Assembly (NCBI RefSeq): GCF_004310295.1 | Contig: NZ_SISB01000016.1 | Coordinates: 1-64,000, forward strand | Direction: 5' to 3' | Source of the DNA: Pseudomonas sp. BGI-2 | GTDB taxonomy: Bacteria; Pseudomonadota; Gammaproteobacteria; Pseudomonadales; Pseudomonadaceae | DNA length: 64,000 bases | Made by a program: the position numbers and the translations under genes | Shown: in pieces, positions 26,773 to 34,626 of the stretch | How positions within the stretch are numbered: position 1 is the first letter of the stretch | How the letters are laid out: each line of letters opens with the position of its first letter | The notes under the pieces: generated by a model | The model's input: the letters and a program-made list of their open reading frames with translations, nothing else | The model's database searches: none | Told to the model about the DNA's origin: nothing

Positions 26773-26859
26773 CCTCTAAAGAAACGCGGCGCCTGGCGCC
26801 AAATGACTGAGAGATTAAGCGGCCAACCCATGCCGGGTTGGGCATGTGGTTTTAGAGGG
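26773..26859 (+). promoter_or_regulatory. Structured rpmB leader that can hide the Shine-Dalgarno site
   Basis: CCTCTAAA (26773-26780) pairs exactly with TTTAGAGG (26851-26858). Inside lie two more hairpins: GGCGC-CTG-GCGCC (26788-26800) and CATGCC-GGGTTG-GGCATG (26829-26846). The likely Shine-Dalgarno sequence of rpmB, GAGGG at 26855-26859, is mostly within the closing stem. This is the design of an autoregulated ribosomal-protein leader, with L28 or L33 as possible ligand; that role is inferred. Confidence 0.55.
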
Positions 26860-26866
26860 CTGAGGC

Positions 26867-27100
26867 ATGTCGAGAGTATGTCAAGTTACCGGTAAGGGTC
26901 CGGTGACTGGGAATAACATTTCCCACGCAAACAACAAAACCCGTCGTCGTTTCCTGCCGAACCTGCAGCATCACCGCTTCTGGGTTGAAGAAGAGAAACG
27001 TTTCGTGCGTCTGCGCGTATCTGCCAAAGGCATGCGTATCATCGACAAGCGTGGCATCACTGTCGTGCTGGCCGAAATCCGCAAAGCTGGCAAGATCTAA
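26867..27100 (+). CDS. rpmB: 50S ribosomal protein L28
   Basis: A 77-residue L28 starting [20 protein letters not shown] with the family stretch [21 protein letters not shown]28 sits near the E site of the large subunit. It is followed 11 bp later by rpmG. Its translation start lies just past the structured leader at 26773-26859. The N-terminal part keeps a single Cys, as in zinc-free forms. Confidence 0.98.
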   Translation: MSRVCQVTGKGPVTGNNISHANNKTRRRFLPNLQHHRFWVEEEKRFVRLRVSAKGMRIIDKRGITVVLAEIRKAGKI

Positions 27101-27111
27101 GGGAGCTAATC

Positions 27112-27267
27112 ATGCGTGAATTGATTCGTTTGATTTCGAGCGCCGGTACTGGTCACTTCTACACTACCGACAAGAACAAGCGCACTACTCCGGACAAAAT
27201 CGAGATCAAGAAATTTGATCCGGTTGTTCGCAAGCACGTGATCTACAAAGAAGGCAAAATCAAGTAA
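27112..27267 (+). CDS. rpmG: 50S ribosomal protein L33
   Basis: A 51-residue L33, reading [20 protein letters not shown] and ending [11 protein letters not shown]. It lacks the two CxxC pairs, so it is the zinc-independent C-minus form, usual in gammaproteobacteria. GGGAGCT precedes the ATG. Co-transcribed with rpmB and ended by the hairpin at 27287. Confidence 0.98.
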   Translation: MRELIRLISSAGTGHFYTTDKNKRTTPDKIEIKKFDPVVRKHVIYKEGKIK

Positions 27268-27286
27268 TTGATTTTTCCCTCTTACG

Positions 27287-27321
27287 AAAAAGGCCCGTAT
27301 CGCGAGATACGGGCCTTTTTT
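27287..27321 (+). terminator. Intrinsic terminator of rpmB-rpmG
   Basis: AAAAAGGCCCGTATC GCG AGATACGGGCCTTTTTT: a stem of about 15 bp with flanking A and T tracts, 20 bp beyond the rpmG stop codon. Confidence 0.92.
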
Positions 27322-27357
27322 GTTGCCTAAGGGTTTTGCGTTGGCTGTCAGGGCCTC

Positions 27358-27433
27358 TTCGCGAGCAAGCCCGCTCCCACATTTGATCTGCGCCGCTCAC
27401 AAATCCAGTGTGGGAGCGGGCTTGCTCGCGAAG
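27358..27433. repeat. REP pair in outward orientation
   Basis: TTCGCGAGCAAGCCCGCTCC (27358) and GGAGCGGGCTTGCTCGCGAA (27414) are arranged tail to tail, the reverse of the common REPIN order in this window. The short 25-bp interior is ATTTGATCTGCGCCG followed by CTCACAAATC. Confidence 0.85.
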
Positions 27434-27458
27434 GCGTCAGCCCAGACAGCGCAAATCC

Positions 27459-27821
27459 TCAGGCCTTCTGTTCAAACGCCACGTAGATCTTGCGGCACGT
27501 TTCCAGCACTTCCCAAGTGCCGCGGAACCCGGCCGGGATCACAAAACGATCCCCCGCACGCACGGTTTTGCTGTTGCCGTCGTTGTCGCGCAGCACTGAA
27601 ACGCCCTGAACGATCTCGCAGTATTCATGCTCGGTGAAGTTCACATGCCACTGGCCGACTGCGCCTTCCCAAACACCCGCATTCAACTGGCCGCAAGGGC
27701 TGTTGTAATGGTTGTAGACCGACTGCTCGGGGTCGCCCTTGAGGACTTTTGCCGGGTCGGGCCGGTAGCGTTCGGGTTGGGTGGTGGCCTGGCTGAAGTC
27801 GACGACATCCTGGATATTCAT
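27459..27821 (-). CDS. Cupin-domain protein
   Basis: A 120-residue small cupin. The metal-binding strands read GQWHVNFTEHEYCEIVQG and DRFVIPAGFRGTWEVLET, typical of the DUF861/ethanolamine-utilisation-like cupins. Substrate unknown. It is divergent from kauB, so both share the operator-like region at 27873 and probably respond to the same amine signal. By recall it corresponds to PA5314 or a neighbour; the aminotransferase gene found near kauB in P. aeruginosa is not here. Confidence 0.85.
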   Translation of the reverse strand: MNIQDVVDFSQATTQPERYRPDPAKVLKGDPEQSVYNHYNSPCGQLNAGVWEGAVGQWHVNFTEHEYCEIVQGVSVLRDNDGNSKTVRAGDRFVIPAGFRGTWEVLETCRKIYVAFEQKA

Positions 27822-27872
27822 TGTTGTAATTCCCCGTGATTGCGGCGCGATGCCTGAAAAGACCCAAAGTCT

Positions 27873-27892
27873 ATGTTTATTAAAATGAACAT
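27873..27892. promoter_or_regulatory. Palindromic operator candidate between cupin gene and kauB
   Basis: ATGTTTATT AA AATGAACAT is a 20-bp inverted repeat with a single mismatch. A hairpin-forming AAGGCCG/CGGCCTT follows at 27896-27914. PauR, a repressor of polyamine genes, is encoded at 39391 and is a plausible ligand; this is inference. Confidence 0.4.
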
Positions 27893-28058
27893 CGCAAGGC
27901 CGTTTGCCGGCCTTATGTCAAATATATTGAAACTTCACCTGCCGCTGGTTTAGGGTGGCGGTTGCCTTGGGCCGAAAAGCAGGCTGGCTGGGCAGAATTC
28001 CTGACAGCACCCGCGAAGACCGCGGGGCGCTCGTATTCAATAAGAGGAGGACACTCGT

Positions 28059-29552
28059 ATGACCACCCTGACTCGTGCCGATTGGGAACAACGGGCTCGC
28101 GATCTGAAGATCGAAGGCCGTGCTTACATCAATGGCGAATACACCGATGCTGTCTCCGCCGAGACCTTCGAGTGCATCAGCCCGGTCGATGGCCGTCTGC
28201 TGGGCAAGATTGCCAGCTGTGACGCCGCCGATGCCCAGCGCGCTGTTGAAAATGCCCGCGCCACCTTCAATTCCGGCGTCTGGTCGCGTCTGGCGCCGAC
28301 CAAACGCAAAGCCACCATGATTCGTTTCGCCGGCCTGCTGAAACAGCACGCCGAAGAGCTGGCCCTGCTTGAAACCCTGGACATGGGCAAGCCAATCAGC
28401 GATTCCCTGTACATCGACGTTCCCGGCGCGGCGCAAGCCCTGAGCTGGAGCGGTGAAGCCATCGACAAGATCTACGACGAAGTGGCCGCGACTCCCCATG
28501 ACCAACTGGGTCTGGTGACTCGCGAACCCATCGGCGTCGTCGGCGCGATCGTGCCGTGGAACTTCCCGCTGATGATGGCCTGCTGGAAACTCGGCCCGGC
28601 GCTGTCCACCGGTAACTCGGTGATCCTCAAACCGTCCGAAAAATCGCCGCTGACGGCTATCCGCATTGCCGCGCTGGCCGTTGAAGCCGGTATCCCGAAA
28701 GGCGTGCTGAACGTCCTGCCAGGCTACGGTCACACCGTCGGCAAGGCCTTGGCCCTGCACAACGATGTCGACACCCTGGTGTTCACCGGTTCGACCAAGA
28801 TCGCCAAGCAATTGCTGATCTACTCCGGCGAATCGAACATGAAGCGCGTCTGGCTCGAAGCCGGCGGCAAGAGCCCGAACATCGTGTTCGCCGATGCCCC
28901 GGACCTGCAAGCCGCAGCCGAGGCGGCGGCCGGTGCCATCGCCTTCAACCAGGGTGAAGTCTGCACCGCCGGTTCGCGTCTGCTGGTCGAACGTTCGATC
29001 AAGGACACCTTCCTGCCGCTGGTGATCGAAGCGCTGAAGACCTGGAAACCGGGCAACCCGCTGGACCCGGCGACCAACGTAGGCGCGCTGGTGGATACCC
29101 AGCAGATGAACACCGTGCTGTCCTACATCGAATCCGGCCACGCCGATGGCGCCAAACTGGTGGCTGGCGGTAAGCGCACGCTTCAGGAAAGCGGTGGCAC
29201 CTACGTTGAACCAACGATTTTCGACGGTGTGAACAACGCGATGAAAATCGCTCAGGAAGAAATCTTTGGCCCAGTGTTGTCGGTGATTGCTTTCGATACC
29301 GCCGAAGAAGCCGTTGCGATTGCCAACGACACACCTTACGGCCTCGCCGCAGCGGTGTGGACCAAGGACATCTCCAAGGCTCACCTGACCGCCAAAGCGC
29401 TGCGTGCCGGTAGCGTTTGGGTCAATCAGTACGATGGCGGCGACATGACTGCCCCGTTTGGTGGCTTCAAGCAGTCGGGTAACGGCCGCGACAAGTCGCT
29501 GCACGCGTTCGACAAGTACACCGAGCTGAAGGCGACCTGGATCAAGTTGTAA
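28059..29552 (+). CDS. kauB: Omega-amino aldehyde dehydrogenase KauB/PuuC type
   Basis: A 497-residue NAD(P)-dependent aldehyde dehydrogenase. It carries IVPWNFPLMMACWKLGPALS, the Glu motif LEAGGKSPNIVF and the catalytic Cys in NQGEVCTAGSRLLVE, ending with PFGGFKQSGNGRDKSLHAFD, which marks the PuuC/KauB group. In P. aeruginosa KauB oxidises 4-guanidinobutyraldehyde and polyamine-derived aminoaldehydes to acids. GAGGAGG lies 9 bases before the ATG. Its place beside other amine genes in the window supports the call; the precise substrate is inferred. Confidence 0.88.
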   Translation: MTTLTRADWEQRARDLKIEGRAYINGEYTDAVSAETFECISPVDGRLLGKIASCDAADAQRAVENARATFNSGVWSRLAPTKRKATMIRFAGLLKQHAEELALLETLDMGKPISDSLYIDVPGAAQALSWSGEAIDKIYDEVAATPHDQLGLVTREPIGVVGAIVPWNFPLMMACWKLGPALSTGNSVILKPSEKSPLTAIRIAALAVEAGIPKGVLNVLPGYGHTVGKALALHNDVDTLVFTGSTKIAKQLLIYSGESNMKRVWLEAGGKSPNIVFADAPDLQAAAEAAAGAIAFNQGEVCTAGSRLLVERSIKDTFLPLVIEALKTWKPGNPLDPATNVGALVDTQQMNTVLSYIESGHADGAKLVAGGKRTLQESGGTYVEPTIFDGVNNAMKIAQEEIFGPVLSVIAFDTAEEAVAIANDTPYGLAAAVWTKDISKAHLTAKALRAGSVWVNQYDGGDMTAPFGGFKQSGNGRDKSLHAFDKYTELKATWIKL

Positions 29553-29570
29553 GCACCACACAACGAAGAT

Positions 29571-29665
29571 CCCTTGTGGGAGCGGGCTTGCTCGCGAAGG
29601 CGCCAAAACAGCCAATGACGATGTTGGATGTGATGTCCTCTTCGCGAGCAAGCCCGCTCCCACAT
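29571..29665. repeat. REPIN after kauB
   Basis: REP copies at 29576-29599 and 29640-29664 face inward over 40 bp. Between two genes on the same strand. Confidence 0.85.
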
Positions 29666-29712
29666 TTGTTTTGTGTCGTCTGTGAAAAATAATATCCACA
29701 GGAGCGTGGGAA

Positions 29713-30858
29713 ATGCGCTGGGCGACTTATTTCGCCGTGTTGGCGTCTGTCTTGAGTGTCGGCCTGGCCCTGGGTGTCAGCATGCCGCTGGTGTCGTTTC
29801 GCCTGGAAGGCTGGGGTTACGGTTCGTTTGCCATCGGCGTAATGGCCGCAATGCCGGCCATTGGCGTGCTGCTGGGGGCGAAGATCTCCAGCCATCTGGC
29901 CTCGCGCCTTGGCACTGCCAATCTGATGCGCCTGTGCCTGTGGGCCGGGGCGGTGTCCATCGGTTTGCTGGCGCTGTTGCCGAGTTATCCGGTCTGGTTG
30001 GTGTTGCGCCTGATGATCGGGGTGATCCTGACCCTGGTCTTCATCCTCGGTGAAAGCTGGATCAATCAACTGGTGGTCGAACAATGGCGCGGGCGATTGG
30101 TGGCGCTGTATGGCAGCAGCTATGCGCTGAGTCAGTTGGCCGGGCCTTTGCTGCTGGGCGTTCTGGGCACCGAACACGATTACGGATTCTGGGTCGGCGT
30201 CGGTTTGCTCACGGCGGCGCCGTTCCTGCTGCTGGGCCGCAGCGGCGCACCGACCAGCGAAGCCTGCAGCGTGACCTTCAGCGACTTGTGGGGCTTCTGC
30301 CGAGGTCTGCCGGCGATTGCCTGGGGAGTGGCGCTGTTCGCCGCGTTCGAAGCGATGATCCTGACCTTGCTGCCGGTTTATTGCCTGCGTCAGGGCTTCA
30401 CCACGGAAATCGCGCTGGCGATGGTCAGCACCGTGGTGGTGGGTGATGCCTTGCTGCAACTGCCGATTGGCGCACTGGCGGATCGCCTGTCGCGACGCAC
30501 GTTGTTCACCGGTTGCGCGGTGGTGCTGATGCTCTCGAGCCTGGCGATCCCGTTGCTGATCGACACGCTGCTGATCTGGCCGTTGTGGGTGCTGTTTGGC
30601 GCCAGCGCCGGGGGATTGTTCACGTTGTCGCTGATCTTGATCGGCGAACGCTATCGCGACGATGCGCTGGTGCGAGCCAATGCGCATATTGCGCAGCTGT
30701 GGGGCATTGGTTGCCTGATCGGACCGTTGGCCGCTGGTGCGGGCAGCCAGTGGATCAGCGGTCACGCCTTGCCGTTGTTGATGGCGGCGGGCGCGTTCGG
30801 GTTGGTGATTTTGCTGAGGCGCCAGGGGGCGTTTGGGGCAGTTGCCGAACCTGCCTGA
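29713..30858 (+). CDS. MFS transporter
   Basis: A 381-residue carrier with about 12 membrane helices, close in size to the YcaD/YfkF-type MFS proteins. The loop motif between helices 2 and 3 reads GAKISSHLASRLGTANLM, and LADRLSRRTLFTGCAVVLML gives the repeated motif in the second half. AGGAGCG precedes the ATG. In P. aeruginosa an MFS gene is also next to kauB, so export or import of amine-related compounds is possible; no substrate can be read. Confidence 0.85.
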   Translation: MRWATYFAVLASVLSVGLALGVSMPLVSFRLEGWGYGSFAIGVMAAMPAIGVLLGAKISSHLASRLGTANLMRLCLWAGAVSIGLLALLPSYPVWLVLRLMIGVILTLVFILGESWINQLVVEQWRGRLVALYGSSYALSQLAGPLLLGVLGTEHDYGFWVGVGLLTAAPFLLLGRSGAPTSEACSVTFSDLWGFCRGLPAIAWGVALFAAFEAMILTLLPVYCLRQGFTTEIALAMVSTVVVGDALLQLPIGALADRLSRRTLFTGCAVVLMLSSLAIPLLIDTLLIWPLWVLFGASAGGLFTLSLILIGERYRDDALVRANAHIAQLWGIGCLIGPLAAGAGSQWISGHALPLLMAAGAFGLVILLRRQGAFGAVAEPA

Positions 30859-30884
30859 CGCCGAATTGCCAGGCAGCCACATCC

Positions 30885-30980
30885 CCATGTGGGAGCGGGC
30901 TTGCTCGCGAAAGCGGTGGGTCATCCGACGATGATGTCGACTGACCCACCGCTTTCGCGAGCAAGCCCGCTCCCACAGGG
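30885..30980. repeat. REPIN between convergent genes
   Basis: Copies at 30888-30911 and 30955-30977 face inward. The interior has its own inverted arms, AAAGCGGTGGGTCA and TGACCCACCGCTTT, making a longer perfect stem than most pairs here. Confidence 0.88.
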
Positions 30981-30994
30981 ATGTTTATCGTCTG

Positions 30995-32563
30995 TCAGAG
31001 CATCCGCTCAAGGCCGACCGCCGTGCTGAACCAGGAATTGAACCGGCGCCACAGGCTCCCGGGTTCCTTGGTCAGCGTGTGCATCTTGCCGTCGTCTTCC
31101 GTCTCCCAGACGATCCGGTCGTTCTCCAGATTGACCTGATAACTCAAGGGCGGCGCCATACCCTCCATGGCTGCTTTGCGCACATGCGCGGCGAGTTCGG
31201 GGCTGTCCACCAACACCCCGACCTCGGTGTTCCACAGCACCGAGCGCGGGTCGAAGTTGAACGAGCCGATAAAGGATTTCTGCTGGTCGAAGATCATCGC
31301 CTTGCTGTGCAGGCTGGAATCGGAACCACGAAAGGATTTGCCGTAGAAAATATGCGGCCCGCTGCCGCCACCTTCGCCGGGCTGGCGGCGCAATTCGTAC
31401 AGCTTCACGCCATGTTCCAGCAGCGCCCTGCGATAAGGCGCATAACCGCCGTGCACGGCCGGCACGTCCGTGGCTTCCAGCGAGTTGGTCAGCAAGCTGA
31501 CGGAGACTCCGGCGTCGGCCCGACCGGTAAGGTAAACCAGCCCCGGCTGCCCCGGCACGAAGTAAGCCGAGATCATGATCAGTTCTTTGCTGACGCCTGT
31601 CAGCTCGGGCGCCAGTTGCGTGGTCAGCAGCAAATGCGTGTCAGGCTCGCCGTCTGACAGCACCTTGCTCGGTGCATCCCACAACGCCTGGTTCCACGCC
31701 CAGATCAGCTCCCGGCGCCAGATGTCCATGCGTGGCTGTGTGGTGTAAGTCATCAGCTGCTGATACAGCGCGTGATTCTGCTTGCGGGTTTCTTCCAGCG
31801 ATTCTTCCAGGCGCGTGCGGGTATTTTGCAGGTCCTTTTGCGTCGGTTTGCTCGACAGGAATTCATCGATCGGTTTGCTCAGTGCGCTGTTCCAGTACTG
31901 GTCGAAGCTGTGGCCAAGCTGCTCGGCCACCGGTCCGACGCCGAGCATGTCGATGTCGGTGAAATTCAGGTTGGGCTTGGCGTCGAAGTATTCGTCTCCG
32001 AGGTTGCGCCCGCCGACGATGGCCGCGCTGTTGTCCGCCAGCCACAACTTGTTGTGCATGCGCCGGTGTTGCAGCGACAGGTTGAACAACCGGCCCATGG
32101 TTCGCGTCACGCCCGTGGCACGGCCCAGATGCAGCGGGTTGAACAGGCGGATCTGGATCTGCGGGTGCGCGGCAAGCGTGGCGATGATCCAGTCCAAGCC
32201 GTCGCTGGTGGTGTCATCGAGCAGGATTCTCACCCGCACGCCGCGGTCCGCCGCCTTGAGCAACTCGTCCACCAGCATCCGCGTGCTGATGCCGTCATGC
32301 ACGATGTAGTACTGCAAGTCGAGGCTGCTTTGGGCATTGCGGATCAGCTCGGCACGGGCCATGAAGGCTTCGCCGCTATTGGACAGCAAACGAAAACCGG
32401 ACTTGCCCTCATGGGGCGCGGCCTGGGCCTGAATTGAACGGCCGAATGCCGAATCGCTGGCGGGCAGGGCCTGGCTCGGTTCGCGTTGAACGTCGAAGCT
32501 GGCGCAACCGCCCAGGAACGAGGCGAGTAACAGAAAAGCGAGCAGGGGCTGTCTGACTCTCAC
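30995..32563 (-). CDS. Phospholipase D-family lipoprotein (ClsC-like)
   Basis: A 522-residue protein with a lipoprotein signal (LLAFLLLASFLGGC, Cys20) and two HKD motifs: HNKLWLADNSAAIVGGRN in the first half and HSKAMIFDQQKSFIGSFNFD in the second. This is the phosphatidyltransferase fold used by cardiolipin synthases of the ClsC type and by phospholipases. The conserved YYIVHDGISTRML and ILLDDTTSDG support the family. Lipidation would place it in the periplasm on a membrane. No ClsC partner protein (YmdB) is nearby. Synthase versus lipase activity is open. Confidence 0.85.
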   Translation of the reverse strand: MRVRQPLLAFLLLASFLGGCASFDVQREPSQALPASDSAFGRSIQAQAAPHEGKSGFRLLSNSGEAFMARAELIRNAQSSLDLQYYIVHDGISTRMLVDELLKAADRGVRVRILLDDTTSDGLDWIIATLAAHPQIQIRLFNPLHLGRATGVTRTMGRLFNLSLQHRRMHNKLWLADNSAAIVGGRNLGDEYFDAKPNLNFTDIDMLGVGPVAEQLGHSFDQYWNSALSKPIDEFLSSKPTQKDLQNTRTRLEESLEETRKQNHALYQQLMTYTTQPRMDIWRRELIWAWNQALWDAPSKVLSDGEPDTHLLLTTQLAPELTGVSKELIMISAYFVPGQPGLVYLTGRADAGVSVSLLTNSLEATDVPAVHGGYAPYRRALLEHGVKLYELRRQPGEGGGSGPHIFYGKSFRGSDSSLHSKAMIFDQQKSFIGSFNFDPRSVLWNTEVGVLVDSPELAAHVRKAAMEGMAPPLSYQVNLENDRIVWETEDDGKMHTLTKEPGSLWRRFNSWFSTAVGLERML

Positions 32564-32623
32564 GTGGGATCGTTCCGATTGGCGGCAGATGTCGGCATAT
32601 GGACGCCGGTTTCCTCAGAAAGG

Positions 32624-34057
32624 TCAGTCGGTGATGCGATCCGTTTCCGCCAGCAGTTTGATCGCTGCGGCGCCGACCTTTCGCACGGCCTCTTCGATCA
32701 GCGGTGTTGGCTTGGCAGCGTAGTTCATCCGCAGGCAATTGCGGTACTTGCCCGAGGCGGAAAAGATGCTGCCGACGGCAATCTGTACGCCTTGATCGTG
32801 CAGGGCGCGATTCAGTTTCAGGGTGTCGAAGCCTTCCGGCAGCTCAACCCACAACATGAAGCTGCCTTGCGGGCGACTGGCGCGGGTGCCGGCGGGAAAG
32901 TAGCGTGTGACCCAGTCGATCATCATGTCGCGATTGCGCTGGTATTGCGTGCGCATCCGCCGCAAATGCGGTTCGAAGTGACCGGCCTTGAGGAATTCGG
33001 CGATGGCAATCTGCGGTTGCGGCGCAGTGGAGCCAGTGCTGATGTATTTCATGTGCAGCACCCGTTCCAGATAGCGGCCCGGCGCTACCCAGCCGATACG
33101 CAGACCGGGCGCCAGGGTCTTGGAAAAGGAACTGCACAGGAGGACGCGGCCGTCTTCGTCGAAGGATTTGATCGTGCGTGGACGCGGGTAGCTGTAGGAA
33201 AGCTCGCCATACACATCGTCTTCGATAATCGCCACATCGAAACGCTGTGCAAGCGTCAACAACGCGCGTTTGCGCGACTCCGGCATGATGTAGCCCAGTG
33301 GGTTATTGCAGTTGGGGGTCAACTGTATGGCCTTGATCGGCCACTGCTCCAGGGCCAGTTCGAGCGCATCGAGGCTGATCCCGGTGAGCGGGTCGGTGGG
33401 GATTTCCAGGGCTTTCATGCCCAGGCCCTTGAGGGTCTGCATGGCGCCGTGAAAGCTCGGCGAGTCCACCGCCACAATATCCCCCGGCTCGCAGATGGCG
33501 CGAATGCTGGTGGACAGCGCTTCGTGGCAACCGGTGGTCACCACCAGGTCGTGGGCCGTCAATTGGCAACCGGAATCGAGCATCAGGCGGGCGATCTGTT
33601 CGCGCAGTTCGAGGGTGCCGTAGATGTTGTCGTAATACAGGCCGGGCATGTCCTGCCGACGGCTGATTCGCGCCAGGTTGCGCAGCAGCGGTTTCATAGT
33701 CGGCGTGGCGATGTCCGGCATGCCGCGACCCAGTTGCACGACATCCTTGCGGGGGACGGCGCGGATCAGTTCCAGCACCTGATCCCACTGCGAAATATCC
33801 ACCGGGCGCTGGGCCGGGCGGCCAATGGCCGGCAGCTCCGGCAGTTCGCGACCCACCGGTACGAAGTAGCCGGACTTGGGTTTGGGTGTCGCCAGCCCGC
33901 TGTCTTCCAGCACGCGATAGGCCTGCTGCACCGTGCTCAGGCTGACCCCGTGCTCGACACTCAACGCCCGCACCGAGGGCAGCCGGTCACCGGGGCGATA
34001 GAAACCCTGTTCGATACGCATGCCGAGTAATTCGGCGAGGTTGACGTAAAGGGTCAT
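32624..34057 (-). CDS. MocR-type regulator (GntR HTH plus aminotransferase fold)
   Basis: A 477-residue fusion. Residues 1-75 are a GntR winged helix (GFYRPGDRLPSVRALSVEHG, VSLSTVQQAYRVLEDSGLA). Residues about 115-470 are a class I aminotransferase fold with DDVYGELSY and the PLP lysine in SSFSKTLAPGLRIGWVAPG. MocR regulators sense PLP or amino compounds and usually control a neighbouring divergent gene; here that is the DUF1127 gene at 34237. The ATACAGAT array between them is the probable binding site. Confidence 0.92.
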   Translation of the reverse strand: MTLYVNLAELLGMRIEQGFYRPGDRLPSVRALSVEHGVSLSTVQQAYRVLEDSGLATPKPKSGYFVPVGRELPELPAIGRPAQRPVDISQWDQVLELIRAVPRKDVVQLGRGMPDIATPTMKPLLRNLARISRRQDMPGLYYDNIYGTLELREQIARLMLDSGCQLTAHDLVVTTGCHEALSTSIRAICEPGDIVAVDSPSFHGAMQTLKGLGMKALEIPTDPLTGISLDALELALEQWPIKAIQLTPNCNNPLGYIMPESRKRALLTLAQRFDVAIIEDDVYGELSYSYPRPRTIKSFDEDGRVLLCSSFSKTLAPGLRIGWVAPGRYLERVLHMKYISTGSTAPQPQIAIAEFLKAGHFEPHLRRMRTQYQRNRDMMIDWVTRYFPAGTRASRPQGSFMLWVELPEGFDTLKLNRALHDQGVQIAVGSIFSASGKYRNCLRMNYAAKPTPLIEEAVRKVGAAAIKLLAETDRITD

Positions 34058-34091
34058 GGCGCAGTCTCGGAGTGGGTGATTCGGTTAACCA

Positions 34092-34173
34092 ATACAGATC
34101 GGGCGAAAATATAGGATTCAGACGCTAAATCGGTAAATCTGTATGGAGTTAATACAGATACTTTGAATCTGTA
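34092..34173. promoter_or_regulatory. Operator array ATACAGAT/ATCTGTAT
   Basis: Four copies of an 8-base motif: ATACAGAT at 34092, ATCTGTAT at 34137, ATACAGAT at 34152 and ATCTGTAA at 34167. The starts are spaced 45, 15 and 15 bases. The middle two form a perfect inverted repeat with a 7-base spacer. Located between the divergent MocR and DUF1127 genes, the array is a strong candidate for MocR binding. Confidence 0.6.
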
Positions 34174-34236
34174 ATGCTTTTCGCCGTCCGCGCATCATGA
34201 AAGCTCTGGCTACCCAAGTAAACAGGAGCAATCAAA

Positions 34237-34482
34237 ATGAACGGCTTGAGCGATGTGCGGCTGACGATACACAGTCAGGAACTGGCGGCAGGGCAAATAA
34301 ACGGTGCACGCGAGGCAGTGATGCGCAACGCACCGTCCGGCCTGAGTCGCTGGGGCCTGTTCTGGCATCGTCTGCACACGCGCAAGGCGTTGCTGGAGCT
34401 AACGCCGCCGCAGCTCAGGGATGTCGGGTTGAGTCGGGAGCAGGCGCGGGAGGAGGGGCTCAAGCCTTTCTGGCGGATCTAA
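34237..34482 (+). CDS. DUF1127 small protein
   Basis: An 81-residue protein whose C-terminal half carries the DUF1127 pattern: LFWHRLHTRKALLELTPPQL, RDVGLSREQAREEG. Small Arg-rich DUF1127 proteins have been tied to RNA turnover and to phosphate and carbon metabolism in alphaproteobacteria; in Pseudomonas the role is unclear. AGGAGC precedes the ATG. It is the likely target of the divergent MocR regulator. Confidence 0.85.
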   Translation: MNGLSDVRLTIHSQELAAGQINGAREAVMRNAPSGLSRWGLFWHRLHTRKALLELTPPQLRDVGLSREQAREEGLKPFWRI

Positions 34483-34506
34483 GTTTTGCGGTGTTCGTTA
34501 GATCCA

Positions 34507-34600
34507 TTCGCGAGCAAGCCCGCTCCCACATTAGGTCTTCAGCGAGCACAGATTTTGTGTTCGACGACGATCTAATGTGGGAGCGGGCTTGCTCGCGAAG
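34507..34600. repeat. REP pair in outward orientation
   Basis: TTCGCGAGCAAGCCCGCTCC at 34507 and GGAGCGGGCTTGCTCGCGAA at 34579 lie tail to tail, with ACATTAG and CTAATGT extending the palindrome inward. It separates the DUF1127 gene from the convergent pseudogene. Confidence 0.85.
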
Positions 34601-34626
34601 GCGTCGTCACTGACGCCACAAATCTC

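Noticed and set aside
27358..27433. CRISPR-like repeats formed by REP copies
   Set aside because: Copies are in inverted pairs at separate sites, not direct repeats with regular spacers; no cas genes are present.
27918..29699. Minus-strand frame of about 590 codons opposite kauB
   Set aside because: No domain; it is the antisense shadow of a well-supported aldehyde dehydrogenase and runs into REP sequence.
29553..30924. Large minus-strand frame of about 460 codons opposite the MFS gene
   Set aside because: Gln/His/Arg-rich composition is typical of an antisense shadow of a GC-rich gene; the plus-strand MFS protein has clear membrane helices and family motifs.
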